Shown: positions 1 through 9,032, counted from the stretch's first letter. The stretch: DNA of 64,000 nt from Herpetosiphon gulosus (GCF_039545135.1 NZ_BAABRU010000005.1:62001-126000); one strand, 5' to 3'. The notes: generated by a model from the letters alone, not told the origin. Numbers and translations are program-made.

Positions 1-338
1 AAGCCGAGTTTGTCGCTGGCGATGGTTGCCATTTGCGCGAATTGCTGCATCCAGCTCAGCAGCCAGTTCAAATTGGCTATAGTTTAGCGCATGCCTACAT
101 TGATGTTGGTTGCCGCACTGCCGATCACTGGCTTGAACAATCTGAGGTATACTACATCATTGCTGGACATGGAACGATGGTGCTTGATGGTCAGGCCCAT
201 GCGATCGAGGCTGGCTCGTATTACTATATTCCGCCACGTTGCTCGCAATGGTTGCGCAACGATGGCGAGCAATGCTTAGAGTTTTTATGTATCGTCGAGC
301 CGCCCTGGACGGCGGCAGGCGAGACGATTACTGAGTAG
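1..338 (+). CDS. Cupin-domain protein, 5' end outside window
   Basis: The frame is open from base 3 and ends with TAG at 336-338, so the start lies upstream. The visible 111 codons begin AEFVAGDGCHLRELLHP and read as a single small beta-barrel cupin. They contain a glutamate/histidine-rich motif 1 (DHWLEQSEVYYIIAGHG) and a motif 2 region ending in a PP turn (YYYIPPRCSQW). Such cupins bind a divalent metal and may act as sugar isomerases, dioxygenases or sensors; the substrate cannot be told here. An internal TTG at 33 is possible as a start, but the conserved-looking upstream residues argue for a longer protein. A clear terminator follows at 359. Confidence 0.8.
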   Translation, partial: AEFVAGDGCHLRELLHPAQQPVQIGYSLAHAYIDVGCRTADHWLEQSEVYYIIAGHGTMVLDGQAHAIEAGSYYYIPPRCSQWLRNDGEQCLEFLCIVEPPWTAAGETITE

Positions 339-358
339 CCTCGCTGATGAGTCTTTGG

Positions 359-382
359 GCGCGGGTCTTCCCGCGCTTTTTT
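359..382 (+). terminator. Rho-independent terminator after cupin gene
   Basis: A perfect 7-bp GC stem (GCGCGGG / CCCGCGC) with a TCTT loop is followed by six T. It lies 20 bases after the cupin stop. It also argues that the next gene starts downstream of it rather than at the ATG at 347. Confidence 0.9.
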
Positions 383-439
383 GTCGTCTCTGTTCCAACC
401 AGCATTGAGCTTTTTATTGACACACCAAGGTGGAACACT

Positions 440-1306
440 ATGGTTTTTGGATTAACAGCTTTGGCAGTAGTGGCGTATTCGGGATTGTCACTGCTCTTCA
501 AAGCGCTTGCTAGTCGGACACGTCCGGCCCAGATGGTTTATGCGTCAAGCGTGATTGCAACAATTTGTGGGCTGATTTATTTTATCGCCAGTGGCGAGTC
601 ATGGTCGTGGCCTGCGGCGATTTTGGCCTTTTTGGCGGGCGTGACCTTTTATTTTGCCACGATTGCTCGGGCTAAAGCCTTGGAGCATTCGCCTGCCTCG
701 TTGGTTTTTGCGATCAGCAATTTGGATCTAGTGGTGGCTGGGGTGATTATTTTGCTCTTGCCCGCTGCCTGGAATATGTTGCAATTTGGCTCGGTTACGA
801 TCAATTTACCGTCGCAGGCGGGCAATCCAACCCTTGGCAATCTATTGGCGTGTGTGTTAACGGCAGTTGCCGTGCTCATTGGTGCTCAAGTTAAAGGTAG
901 CGAGAAGCTGAGCAATGCCACCTATGTTTGTTTGGGCTTGTTGGTGGTTTCAAGTTTTGCTGCTGTAACCTATGCACGAAATTTTGGGGCACAAATTGGC
1001 TTGCTGATGTTTGTTGATTTTGCGGCTGGGGTGATTCCTGGCTTGCATCTTACCCCGCAAGTGCGTCGCCACGAATGGGGTTGGGGCGCGGTGGTTGGGT
1101 TGATCACCTTTGGCGGTTTTGTGGCAATGATGCATGCCCAAGCCATGTCCGATGCGGCAACCTTGCCATTTGTATTGTTGGCTATCAACCTCAAAACGCC
1201 AATCACCGCGATTATTGCCGTACCATTGTTCCGCGAACAATTGACTGCCCGCAAAATCATCGCTATTAGTTTAGCAACGCTTGCCTTGTTTATTTGGCAA
1301 ATCTAA
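440..1306 (+). CDS. EamA/DMT-type membrane permease
   Basis: This 288-residue protein is almost entirely hydrophobic, with about ten membrane segments in two similar halves, as in the drug/metabolite transporter (EamA) superfamily. The C-terminal half ends with the typical FREQLTARKIIAISLATLALF stretch (an 'E-x-L-t-...-G/A' helix of EamA repeats). The ATG at 440 is chosen because AAGGTGG lies a few bases upstream and because the frame before it (from 347) runs through the terminator at 359-382. The substrate is unknown; family members export amino acids, sugars or metabolites, or act as importers. Assignment to the superfamily is fairly safe, function is not. Confidence 0.75.
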   Translation: MVFGLTALAVVAYSGLSLLFKALASRTRPAQMVYASSVIATICGLIYFIASGESWSWPAAILAFLAGVTFYFATIARAKALEHSPASLVFAISNLDLVVAGVIILLLPAAWNMLQFGSVTINLPSQAGNPTLGNLLACVLTAVAVLIGAQVKGSEKLSNATYVCLGLLVVSSFAAVTYARNFGAQIGLLMFVDFAAGVIPGLHLTPQVRRHEWGWGAVVGLITFGGFVAMMHAQAMSDAATLPFVLLAINLKTPITAIIAVPLFREQLTARKIIAISLATLALFIWQI

Positions 1307-1320
1307 ATTTGGGGATCGGG

Positions 1321-1513
1321 AGTTTTTGATCCACGAAGGACACGAAGAGCACGAAGGGGTGAGGAGTTAGGATTCAGGGGCGAGGGGTCAGATTTGCATT
1401 ACCGAACCCAAGCGTCAATCCTGACTCCTGATCGCTGGCCCCTGACCCCTAAATCGTCTCTGTGCCTCTGCGTTAGATCCCGATCTCTAGCCCCCAACAA
1501 CCGATCCCTGATC
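1321..1513. repeat. Mosaic of short intergenic repeat modules
   Basis: The gap between the permease and mutL holds CACGAAGGACACGAAGAG-type 9-base periodic repeats (about 1332-1356). These are followed by runs of GGGGTCAG/CTGACCCC strings and a CCTCTGCGTTAGA module near 1463. The same modules recur in other gaps of this window. No coding potential is seen. Confidence 0.8.
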
Positions 1514-1514
1514 C

Positions 1515-3410
1515 CTAGCCTTTGCGCCCAAATTGGCGTTCGATTTGGCCTTGAGTAATTTGCAGCATGGTTGGGCGGCCATGCGGACAGGTGCGTGGCA
1601 TTTCGCAGCGCTCAAGTTGTTGTAACAGTTGGCGCATTTCTTCGTGGGTTAGGGTTTTGCCCGCGCGAATTGAGCTATGGCAGGCGATTGTGGTCAGCAT
1701 TTTTTCACGCCGATCGTCGCTGGTGGCCCCGCCTTCATAACTCAAATGATCAGCGATTTCCATCAGGGCGGTGGCAATTTGACCAACATGCAAGCCACTC
1801 GGTACAGCTCGCAACATTAATGTGCCTTCGCCAAATTCCTCGGCCTCAAAGCCCCATTGCTCCAAATCGGCCAAATGAGCGCTGAGCAAACGGGTGACCG
1901 CTGGTGGTAATTCAATCGGTTGGGCTAACATCAGGGTCTGGCGCTCGATCGGTACATCCTGATGTTCGGCCATCAAGCGCTCATAAACCACCCGTTCATG
2001 GGCCGCATGCTGATCGACTAAATACATTCCATCGCTACTTTCGGCCACAATATAGGTTTCGTTAACTTGGCCGACCACCCGCAGCATCGGCAATTTGGCC
2101 TCGCCTGGGGCTGGCATGCTCGGCGCATACGCTGGATCAAAGGCCTGTTGCTGAGGCGGCAAGAAGCTGCGGGTTTGGCTCGTGGCTGGCGTTTCAAACC
2201 GCGCTTGGTTGGCGATTGGCGGCAAATTCACGGTTGAATCAAAATCGTCATCAGGATAATTATTAACCTGAGGGCGTGGCACAACAGGAGCATCATCAAA
2301 CAAGGGTGCATCATTGCTTGCGCTACGTCGTTCGCCGTTGGGTGAGCGTAATTCGACCCGCCGATTGACGCTGTCGTTGGCTCCAAAGCCTGTCCAAGCC
2401 CGAATGGTGCTTTGAGCGGCTAAGGCCTCACGCACCGCTTTGGTCAATGCGCCATAGACATGCGATTGATTGCGAAATTTGACCTCGCTCTTGGTTGGGT
2501 GCACATTTACATCAACCGCCTCTGGCTCAAGCTCAATGTTCAAGGCCACAATCGGATGGCGGCCCTTCATTAATAGGGTATGGTAGGCCTCTTCGATCAT
2601 ATACACCAAATTGCCTTGCGGCTTGATCCAGCGTTGATTGACGAATAAATGCATATACGAACGAGCAGCGCGAAAGGTCGAGGGCTGGCTGACAAATCCA
2701 TGGACGCGCACGGTTTCATCCTCGGCTTCCGAGGTACGATCAACGCTAATCATCTCGCGGCCAACATCAATCCCATACAATTCGATCAAGGCATCGAGCA
2801 AGCGTCCATTGCCTGGGGTTTGCAAGGCCAGCTTGCCATCAAGCAGCAATGTCCAGCGAATGTTGGGGTAGGCCAAGGCATATTGGGTCACGATCGTGCT
2901 AATTTGGCTCATTTCGGTGGCATCAGAGCGCATAAATTTGAGCCTTGCTGGGGTGTTATAAAACAAATTGCGAATCGTGAAGGTTGTGCCAACCGAGCAG
3001 CCGCGCGGCGTTTTCGCCTGAATTTCGCCACCTGCGATCCGCAATTCAGTGCCAACTTCATCGGCAGCAGTGCGAGTAAGGCAGGTTACTTGGGCTACCG
3101 AGGCAATTGAAGGCAAGGCTTCGCCACGAAAACCCAGCGTGCGAATCGAAAATAAATCGTCGATTTCGGTTACTTTGCTGGTGGCATGGCGCAAAAATGC
3201 CGTTTCAACTTCGTCGCTGGCAATCCCAGAGCCATTATCTTGGATGCGCAATTCGCGTTTGCCGCCCTCGCGTGCCTCGACCCGAATCTCGGTAGCGCCA
3301 GCATCGACCGAATTTTCGATTAATTCTTTGACGACCGAGGCGGGGCGTTCAACTACCTCGCCAGCAGCGATTTGGGCAGCTAAAGTTGGGTCTAAAACAC
3401 GAATTGGCAT
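1515..3410 (-). CDS. mutL: DNA mismatch repair protein MutL
   Basis: A 631-residue MutL. The N-terminal GHKL ATPase has VVKELIENSVDAGA (27-40), DNGSG (58-62), TLGFRGEAL (91-99) and the GTTFTIRNLFYNTPARLKF loop (141-159). A variable linker spans about 340-437. The C-terminal domain has the endonuclease motif DQHA(x2)E(x4)E at 466-477, plus ACHSSIRAGK and CPHGRP near the end. MutL of this type nicks the daughter strand in methyl-independent mismatch repair after recruitment by MutS. No mutS proper is in the window; the MutS-like protein at 59535 is a different branch. The gene stands alone between repeat-filled gaps and has its own extended -10 promoter. Confidence 0.97.
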   Translation of the reverse strand: MPIRVLDPTLAAQIAAGEVVERPASVVKELIENSVDAGATEIRVEAREGGKRELRIQDNGSGIASDEVETAFLRHATSKVTEIDDLFSIRTLGFRGEALPSIASVAQVTCLTRTAADEVGTELRIAGGEIQAKTPRGCSVGTTFTIRNLFYNTPARLKFMRSDATEMSQISTIVTQYALAYPNIRWTLLLDGKLALQTPGNGRLLDALIELYGIDVGREMISVDRTSEAEDETVRVHGFVSQPSTFRAARSYMHLFVNQRWIKPQGNLVYMIEEAYHTLLMKGRHPIVALNIELEPEAVDVNVHPTKSEVKFRNQSHVYGALTKAVREALAAQSTIRAWTGFGANDSVNRRVELRSPNGERRSASNDAPLFDDAPVVPRPQVNNYPDDDFDSTVNLPPIANQARFETPATSQTRSFLPPQQQAFDPAYAPSMPAPGEAKLPMLRVVGQVNETYIVAESSDGMYLVDQHAAHERVVYERLMAEHQDVPIERQTLMLAQPIELPPAVTRLLSAHLADLEQWGFEAEEFGEGTLMLRAVPSGLHVGQIATALMEIADHLSYEGGATSDDRREKMLTTIACHSSIRAGKTLTHEEMRQLLQQLERCEMPRTCPHGRPTMLQITQGQIERQFGRKG

Positions 3411-3447
3411 TGCTCAGGCTCCTCGTAGATACACATTCTGCCTTGCT

Positions 3448-3456
3448 ATTGTAGCA
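3448..3456 (-). promoter_or_regulatory. Extended -10 promoter of mutL
   Basis: On the minus strand TGCTACAAT (extended -10, TG-n-TACAAT) lies about 38 bp before the mutL ATG. No good -35 box is visible, as is usual for extended -10 promoters. The string TTTATGCTA occurs twice, 21 bp apart, over and upstream of this box. Confidence 0.5.
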
Positions 3457-3489
3457 TAAATTGGGCTTTTTAGCATAAATGAGCTATTT

Positions 3490-3562
3490 TGGGATTAGGG
3501 GTGGAGTGAGGGGTCAGGATTCAGGGGTGAGGGATCAGTAACGCAGAAATCGCGAAGGCTGG
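3490..3562. repeat. Mosaic repeat modules upstream of mutL
   Basis: GGGATTAGGGG, GAGGGGTCAGGATTCAGG and AACGCAGA...CGCGAAGG strings, matching modules elsewhere in the window. Non-coding. Confidence 0.7.
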
Positions 3563-3595
3563 GAATGGGGGTAATAGAATGACTAGTAACAATCA

Positions 3596-3703
3596 CTCAC
3601 CCCGACCCCTCGCCCACTGCGACGGGCAAGGGGCATTCCAATCGTCATGATGGAGAGATTCCCCCTCGCTCGCTCGGCGGGAGAGGGGGCTAGGGGGTGA
3701 GGG
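3596..3703. mobile_element. GC-rich palindromic element, copy 1
   Basis: CTCACCCCGACCCC at the left and GGGGGCTAGGGGGTGAGGG at the right bracket two internal hairpin arms (CCCCTCGCCC...GGGCAAGGGG and CCCCCTCGCT...GGGAGAGGGG). It belongs to the same family as seven other copies. To the right, AACCTACCCTTG near 3743 matches the terminal inverted repeat of the complete copy at 49412-49602. No clear target duplication is seen. Confidence 0.75.
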
Positions 3704-3776
3704 TATGAACATCGACTGTCCCTCTACTGTGCCTTTGCTAATAACCTACCCTTGAAAGAAGGGGGTCAGGGCAATG

Positions 3777-4970
3777 CTACAGACGCTCATCAACCCGAGC
3801 GAGCACAAATTTGAGATAGCGGCCTTCGTTAAAATGGGCTGGGACTGGGTGATCGAGCGCTTGCCCAGCTTCATGAATAATTCGCAATTGCTGATCGGTT
3901 TGAGCAGCGGCTTCGCCCAGCATCAAGCGAAAATTAGCGGGCGAAAGTTGGCTGGTACAACTGGCCGAGGCCAATAGCCCACCCTTAGCGACACATTGAA
4001 TCGCCAAGGCATTGAGTTTGACATAAGCACGAGTGGCCGCATGAATATTTTTCTTGGAGCGGGCAAATGAAGGCGGGTCGAGAATCACCAAATCATAGGT
4101 TTCGCCACGCTGAATCGTGCGACTCAGAAAATCGAAGCAATCGCGGGCCAAAAAGCGCTGGTGCTCGTTCATCAAACCGTTGAGGATAAAATTTTGCTCA
4201 GCATCGTGGGCGGCGGCTGGTGCAATATCGACACTGGTGGTGGCAGTTGCTCCGCCACGAGCAGCGTATAACGAAAATGCTCCAGTATATGAGAAGCAAT
4301 TGAGCACCGTTTTACCATGGCTCCATTGCTCAATGGTATGGCGGTTTTCCCGATGATCAAGGAATAAGCCTGTTTTCTGGCCTTCAAACAAATTAGCAAT
4401 CAACTTGAGGCCATGTTCTTCGACCACCAATTGGGCTGGTGGCAATTCGCCCCACAACAACTCAATTTTGCCAGTTTCATCGTCGTTTTCGCTATCGTCG
4501 CGGCGGCGGCGCACCACTCCCCGCAGTTGCGGCACGCTGGCTTGCAAGGCTTTGACCACATCGGCAATCAATACCTCAACACAATCGGCGTAGGTCGCAA
4601 TCACGGCATATTGATTGTAGAGATCAACGGTGATCCCAGGTAGGCCATCGCCCTCGCCAAACAGCAAACGATAGGCAGTGGTGGCGGTTTGGCGCAATGG
4701 TTTACGGGCCTGCCATGCTTGCTGAACGACCGCTTTGATCCAGTTGGCATCGGGCTGCATGCGGCTCGAAAAAATGCGCAAAGCGATCGGCGAGCGAGCA
4801 TCCCACAAGCCAAACCCTTGCCAATTGCCACAATGTAGCCGCACCCATGTGCCGCTGGCTAAACGAGTGCTAGGCGGCACATGGTCGCGGTAGACCCATG
4901 GATGGCCTGCCTGAAGATGAGCCTTTAGCTGGGTTGGCAAGTTGATTGTTGGCATTGAACGGGCAGCCAC
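3777..4970 (-). CDS. rlmI: RlmI-type 23S rRNA cytosine-C5 methyltransferase
   Basis: A 397-residue protein with an N-terminal PUA domain (about 8-80, including HPWVYRDHV) and a C-terminal class I SAM methyltransferase. The latter has the TGLFLDHRENR motif, VLNCFSYTGAFSLYAARGGA as SAM motif I, and VILDPPSFARSKK, the DPP catalytic-loop signature of the RlmI/YccW family. Family members make m5C1962 in 23S rRNA. The GTG at 4970 is taken as the start because AGGAG lies six bases upstream; an ATG five codons in is less well placed. It follows the receiver gene after 11 bp and is probably co-transcribed. Exact target base is inferred from family. Confidence 0.85.
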   Translation of the reverse strand: MAARSMPTINLPTQLKAHLQAGHPWVYRDHVPPSTRLASGTWVRLHCGNWQGFGLWDARSPIALRIFSSRMQPDANWIKAVVQQAWQARKPLRQTATTAYRLLFGEGDGLPGITVDLYNQYAVIATYADCVEVLIADVVKALQASVPQLRGVVRRRRDDSENDDETGKIELLWGELPPAQLVVEEHGLKLIANLFEGQKTGLFLDHRENRHTIEQWSHGKTVLNCFSYTGAFSLYAARGGATATTSVDIAPAAAHDAEQNFILNGLMNEHQRFLARDCFDFLSRTIQRGETYDLVILDPPSFARSKKNIHAATRAYVKLNALAIQCVAKGGLLASASCTSQLSPANFRLMLGEAAAQTDQQLRIIHEAGQALDHPVPAHFNEGRYLKFVLARVDERL

Positions 4971-4981
4971 ACACGACTCCT

Positions 4982-5353
4982 CTAGACTGCCGATGGCACG
5001 TATCCGCGTACCATCTGCAATAAATCTTGAACATCAAACGGCTTAGAAAGATAATTGGTATAGCCAGCACTGAAGGCGCGTTGGCGGTCTTCGTCGGCGG
5101 CATGAGCCGTGACTGCAATCACCGGAATATGGGCTAAATCAGGCTGCATGCGAATTTCGCGAATCAGCGTCCAACCATCTTTGACTGGGAGTCCTACATC
5201 GAGTAGTACAAGTGCTGGGCGATGTTGGCGCATATATTCAATTAATTGCAGCCCGCCACTCAGCGTGCGCACACTATAACCATAGCGGGTCAACATGCGC
5301 ATGACTAATTCGGCTAAGGCTGGTGTATCATCAACAACCACGATATGTTGCAT
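4982..5353 (-). CDS. Single-domain response regulator receiver
   Basis: A 123-residue CheY-like receiver with no output domain. It has the acidic pair DD after HIVVV, the phospho-acceptor Asp in LVLLDVGLPVKDGW, a Thr/Ser switch in VIAVTAHA, and the conserved Lys in YLSKPF. The ATG at 5353 is preferred to an upstream TTG at 5362. It is the first gene of a likely two-gene unit with the rRNA methyltransferase 11 bp downstream. A functional link to the methyltransferase is not evident; the cognate kinase is not adjacent. Confidence 0.88.
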   Translation of the reverse strand: MQHIVVVDDTPALAELVMRMLTRYGYSVRTLSGGLQLIEYMRQHRPALVLLDVGLPVKDGWTLIREIRMQPDLAHIPVIAVTAHAADEDRQRAFSAGYTNYLSKPFDVQDLLQMVRGYVPSAV

Positions 5354-5420
5354 AATCTGCAATACCCCCGTAATGTGGATCGATTTAAAAACCTCGCAAA
5401 GGTCAGGTTTCCTGCGTCCA

Positions 5421-5474
5421 ATCGCGTAATCTCATGTAGCTATCTAGGCAGATACCATGCCAAGAGTACGCGAT
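5421..5474. other. Nested inverted repeats between lon and receiver gene
   Basis: Three nested stems share one axis: ATCGCGTA (5421) with TACGCGAT (5467), CATG (5433) with CATG (5456), and TATCT (5441) with AGATA (5450). The element sits 68 bp before the receiver ATG and about 80 bp after the lon stop. It has no T-run on either side, so it looks more like a leader structure or operator than a standard terminator. Confidence 0.4.
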
Positions 5475-5553
5475 AGTGCTACTTGAATGGATGACTTTAA
5501 TCCTAGCTTACGAGGGTGAGTTTACTTCCGAGCTTACCAACTTGCGCAATAAA

Positions 5554-8001
5554 TCACAATTCGACTGAGCCAAGCTGCGGTTGGGTGATCGTCGGTAGTA
5601 CCACGTTGGTTTGATCACCTTCGCTGGTATGTTGGCTGCCGCGCTCAAGCGGGTTCGAGACAAAGGCAATTGGTAAAACCTCGTCCATATGTTCAACTGC
5701 AACCACGGTTATTTGGCGGCGCACATTGTTGGGCACTTCTTCCAAATCACGCAAATTCTTTTTGGGAATCAGCATGGTGGTGATGCCAGCGCGATATGCC
5801 CCTAAAATTTTGTCACGTAGCCCGCCGATTGGCAGCACCCGCCCACGTAGGGTAATTTCGCCAGTCATGGCCACGTCGCGGCGTAATGGCCGATGAGTTA
5901 AGGCCGAAATGACCGAACAGGCTAAGGTAATCCCTGCCGACGGCCCATCCTTGGGCACACCACCTTCGGGTACGTGAATATGAATATCGATTTTTTCGAA
6001 GCGTTTGCCATCGATCCCCAAACGGCGTGATGAAGCGCGGGCATACGACAGCGCTGCTTGGGCTGATTCTTGCATCACATCACCAAGTTGGCCAGTGAGG
6101 GTCGTTGTGCCTTTACCGTCAACAATCGCGGTTTCGATTGCAACCACATCGCCACCGTTGCTCGACCAAACCATGCCTGTCGCCACGCCAATTTCATCGC
6201 GATCGTTGGCGCGGCTGTAGTCAAATGGCGGTTGACCAAGGAAATCGGTGAGCATGGCTGGCGTGATCCGGTGGGGATAGCGTTTTTTCTCGGCGACGCG
6301 GCGGGCAATTTTGCGGCAAATGCCGCCAATTTCGCGCTCAAGGTTGCGCACACCTGCTTCCCACGTGTAGGTGCGAATGATCTGGCGCAAGGCTTCATCG
6401 CTGATCGTGATTGGATGTTGCTTCAAGCCATTGGCCTCGATTTGCTTGGGAATCAAGAATTTACGCGCAATTTGCACTTTTTCTTCTTCGATATAGCCTG
6501 GTAGCTCGACAATCTCCATCCGATCAAGCAATGGCTCGTCGATTGGATCAAGCATGTTGGCAGTGGTGATAAACATAATCTTCGAAAGATCATACGCCAG
6601 ATCAAGGTAGTGATCGGCAAAAGTATTATTTTGCTCAGGATCAAGTACCTCAAGCAAGGCCGCCGCTGGATCGCCGCGGAAATCGTTGCCCAGCTTATCG
6701 ATCTCATCAAGCATAAAAACTGGATTGATCGTGCCTGCATCTTTCATGGTTTGGATGATGCGGCCTGGCATGGCTCCGATGTAGGTCCGGCGATGGCCGC
6801 GAATTTCGGCCTCGTCGTGTACGCCACCAAGCGAAAGCCGTACAAACTCGCGGCCTAGTGCCTCGGCCACCGAGCGGCCAAGGCTGGTTTTACCGACACC
6901 TGGCGGGCCAACAAAACATAAAATTGGCGATTTGGTACTATCACCAGCTAGCATACGCACGGCAATAAATTCTAAAATTCGCTCTTTAACTTTTTTCAAG
7001 CCATAGTGGTTATTTTCGAGCACCTTGGCCGCTACTTCAAGATCATCAACATCGGCGCTGGTTTTCGACCATGGCAGTTCAAGTAGCCAATCCAAATATG
7101 TCCGAATAACGCTATATTCAGGCGCAGCAGGTGGCATCATCTCCAAGCGGCCAAGCTCTTCTAAGGCTTTGGTTTGAGCTTTGGCAGGCAAATTGGCCGC
7201 GACAATTCGATCATGCAATTCATTCAATTCGCGGGTCAATGGATCTTCTTGGCCTAGCTCGGTTTGGATGGCCTTGAGTTGTTCGCGCAGGAAGAAATCG
7301 CGCTGTGATTTATCGACCTCTTTTTGCACCTGATTTTGAATATGATGCTCTAATTCAAGCACATCAATCTCTTGCGAGAGCACCACGCTCAATCGGCGTA
7401 AGCGCTCCTCGACCTCAAAAAGTTCGAGCAATTGTTGGCGACGAACAATATCAAGTGGCAAGGTCGAGGCGATTAAGTCGGCCAAGGCACTGGCATCTTC
7501 AAGGTTGAGCGCAGCAACATAAGCATCATCGGGCATAGTGCGGCTTAGTTTGACCACTTTTTCATAGGAAGCCAACACGCCGCGCATCATGGCCTCAATC
7601 GCCAAACTCGATTCATGGGCTGGCTCGATGATCTGCACTTGGGCATTGATGTAGGGTTCGGTTGCCAGCCAATCGACAATTTGCACCCGCTGTTGGCCTT
7701 GCACCAAGACCGAGGTTGTGCCATCGGGCAGTTTGAGCACCCGCTCAATATGGGCAATCACCCCGACCTGATACAGTTGGCTGGTATCGTGCTCCTCGAT
7801 TTCAATCGCTCGTTGAGCTACCGCGACAATTTGCCGATCGGCACTCATCGCCGCCTCGATTGCAGCCATTGATAGCTCGCGGGCTACAAAAAGTGGGGTG
7901 ACCATTGTCGGGAAAAGCACGGTATTGATGAGTGGAAGCACTGGTAATTCCAGCGTGTTTGTTGCCTGAATTTCATCCACCAACTGTCGATCATCTGCCA
8001 T
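5554..8001 (-). CDS. lon: ATP-dependent protease Lon
   Basis: An 815-residue LonA-type cytoplasmic protease. The N-terminal substrate-binding domain (about 18-215, starting ELPVLPLINTVLFP) is followed by a coiled-coil segment and then the AAA+ module with Walker A GPPGVGKTS and Walker B VFMLDEIDK. The C-terminal S16 protease carries the catalytic Ser in KDGPSAGITLA and the Lys in LRDKILGAYRAG. It degrades misfolded and regulatory proteins. AAAGGTGT precedes the ATG. The gene is divergent from the leader/DUF2249 unit and has a strong extended -10 box. No CIRCE heat-shock operator was seen. Confidence 0.97.
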   Translation of the reverse strand: MADDRQLVDEIQATNTLELPVLPLINTVLFPTMVTPLFVARELSMAAIEAAMSADRQIVAVAQRAIEIEEHDTSQLYQVGVIAHIERVLKLPDGTTSVLVQGQQRVQIVDWLATEPYINAQVQIIEPAHESSLAIEAMMRGVLASYEKVVKLSRTMPDDAYVAALNLEDASALADLIASTLPLDIVRRQQLLELFEVEERLRRLSVVLSQEIDVLELEHHIQNQVQKEVDKSQRDFFLREQLKAIQTELGQEDPLTRELNELHDRIVAANLPAKAQTKALEELGRLEMMPPAAPEYSVIRTYLDWLLELPWSKTSADVDDLEVAAKVLENNHYGLKKVKERILEFIAVRMLAGDSTKSPILCFVGPPGVGKTSLGRSVAEALGREFVRLSLGGVHDEAEIRGHRRTYIGAMPGRIIQTMKDAGTINPVFMLDEIDKLGNDFRGDPAAALLEVLDPEQNNTFADHYLDLAYDLSKIMFITTANMLDPIDEPLLDRMEIVELPGYIEEEKVQIARKFLIPKQIEANGLKQHPITISDEALRQIIRTYTWEAGVRNLEREIGGICRKIARRVAEKKRYPHRITPAMLTDFLGQPPFDYSRANDRDEIGVATGMVWSSNGGDVVAIETAIVDGKGTTTLTGQLGDVMQESAQAALSYARASSRRLGIDGKRFEKIDIHIHVPEGGVPKDGPSAGITLACSVISALTHRPLRRDVAMTGEITLRGRVLPIGGLRDKILGAYRAGITTMLIPKKNLRDLEEVPNNVRRQITVVAVEHMDEVLPIAFVSNPLERGSQHTSEGDQTNVVLPTITQPQLGSVEL

Positions 8002-8057
8002 GGGTTACACCTTTTATCGCAATTCTGGCTTGGGTTGCTTGTTGAAACATACGGGGC

Positions 8058-8066
8058 ATTATAGCA
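8058..8066 (-). promoter_or_regulatory. Extended -10 promoter of lon
   Basis: Minus-strand TGCTATAAT, a perfect extended -10, lies 57 bp before the lon ATG. No convincing -35 box is visible. Confidence 0.65.
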
Positions 8067-8223
8067 CAGCCTTCTTGGGATGAACGGTTGCGGGCCGATC
8101 GCGAGCTTTGGCCGATTAACCGTGGTGGTGATCGTGAAGAAATTGTTACATAGCGTAAGCAAATTCACACTTTAGCGGCTGCGCTCGGCTGATTAAACTG
8201 AATTACGACAAAGGAGGATCGGT

Positions 8224-8274
8224 ATGGCCACGCAACGGCAACAGGCTTTGAAGGTCTGGGGGAGGCTGCGATGA
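8224..8274 (+). CDS. 16-codon leader ORF coupled to the next gene
   Basis: An ATG with a near-perfect ribosome site (AAGGAGGA at 8211-8218) opens a 16-codon frame, MATQRQQALKVWGRLR. Its TGA overlaps the ATG of the next gene (ATGA at 8271-8274). The ribosome site of the next gene (GGGGGAGG, 8258-8265) lies inside this ORF. The arrangement suggests translational coupling or a leader peptide that controls the downstream gene. No known leader peptide is recognised; a chance frame cannot be excluded, but signal and overlap together are suggestive. Confidence 0.5.
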   Translation: MATQRQQALKVWGRLR

Positions 8275-9032
8275 TTACCGCAACGATGCGTGTTGGTGAA
8301 TTGCTGGGACGGTATCCTGAGCTAGAAGATTGGCTCGTATTGAACGTGCCAAGGCTGGCTCGGTTGTCGAATCCGCATTTGCGGCGGATTTTAAGCCGTT
8401 GGTTGACGCTCAGCCAACTGGCGCAAATGATGCACTTAGAAGTTGATCAATTGTTGATGGCGGTCAATCAGGCCTTAAATGCTACTAATCAGCCCGAAGT
8501 TAGCTCCCAAGAGCCACCAGCTTGGCTGCAAGAACGCCCAATTCATCGCACAATCCAGGTTGATCAATTAACCAACGAGGTTGATGATCCGGTGCAATTG
8601 ATTTTGCGCAGCGCCAAAGCAGTGCCCGCTGGCATGGTCTTATTATTAGTTAATTCATTTGATCCTCAGCCAATTAGTGCCGCCTTAGATCATCAGGGAT
8701 TTGTGAGTTGGCAACGGCCAAATCGTGAGCGCTGGGATTGTTATTTGTATCGCCAATTGCCTGGCGAAGAGCAATGGTTTGCGGCGCGGCCAGTGCTACA
8801 ACAACATCGAGTGATCGATAATCGTGGCCTTAAAACACCCTTGCCCTTGGTCAATACCTTGGAAGCCTTGACGACCTTGGAGCCAGGCCAGCAATTACTG
8901 ACCTTGACTGATATCCAGCCAACCTATCTTTACCCAATGCTCGAAGAACGTGGGTTTAGCTACAACACCAGTCGCGCAATCGATTATGGTTATATCACCA
9001 CAATCAATCGGCCATTGATCTCAGTTAATTAA
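8271..9032 (+). CDS. DUF1858/DUF2249-like protein
   Basis: A 253-residue soluble protein. Residues 1-70 (RVGELLGRYPELEDWLVLN...) resemble the small helical DUF1858/ScdA-N fold. Residues about 95-170 (RTIQVDQLTNEVDDPVQLILRSAKAVPAGMVLLLVN, then WDCYLYR) resemble the TusA-like DUF2249 fold, and a weaker second copy may follow (about 185-253). Proteins of this type often occur near nitrogen-oxide or redox genes; here nothing of the kind is adjacent. Translation is probably coupled to the 16-codon ORF by an ATGA overlap. Domain naming rests on pattern recognition and needs a profile search. Confidence 0.6.
   Translation: MITATMRVGELLGRYPELEDWLVLNVPRLARLSNPHLRRILSRWLTLSQLAQMMHLEVDQLLMAVNQALNATNQPEVSSQEPPAWLQERPIHRTIQVDQLTNEVDDPVQLILRSAKAVPAGMVLLLVNSFDPQPISAALDHQGFVSWQRPNRERWDCYLYRQLPGEEQWFAARPVLQQHRVIDNRGLKTPLPLVNTLEALTTLEPGQQLLTLTDIQPTYLYPMLEERGFSYNTSRAIDYGYITTINRPLISVN

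Noticed and set aside
347-439. N-terminal extension of the permease gene to the ATG at 347
   Set aside because: The extension reads through a perfect rho-independent terminator (359-382); the ATG at 440 has a ribosome site.
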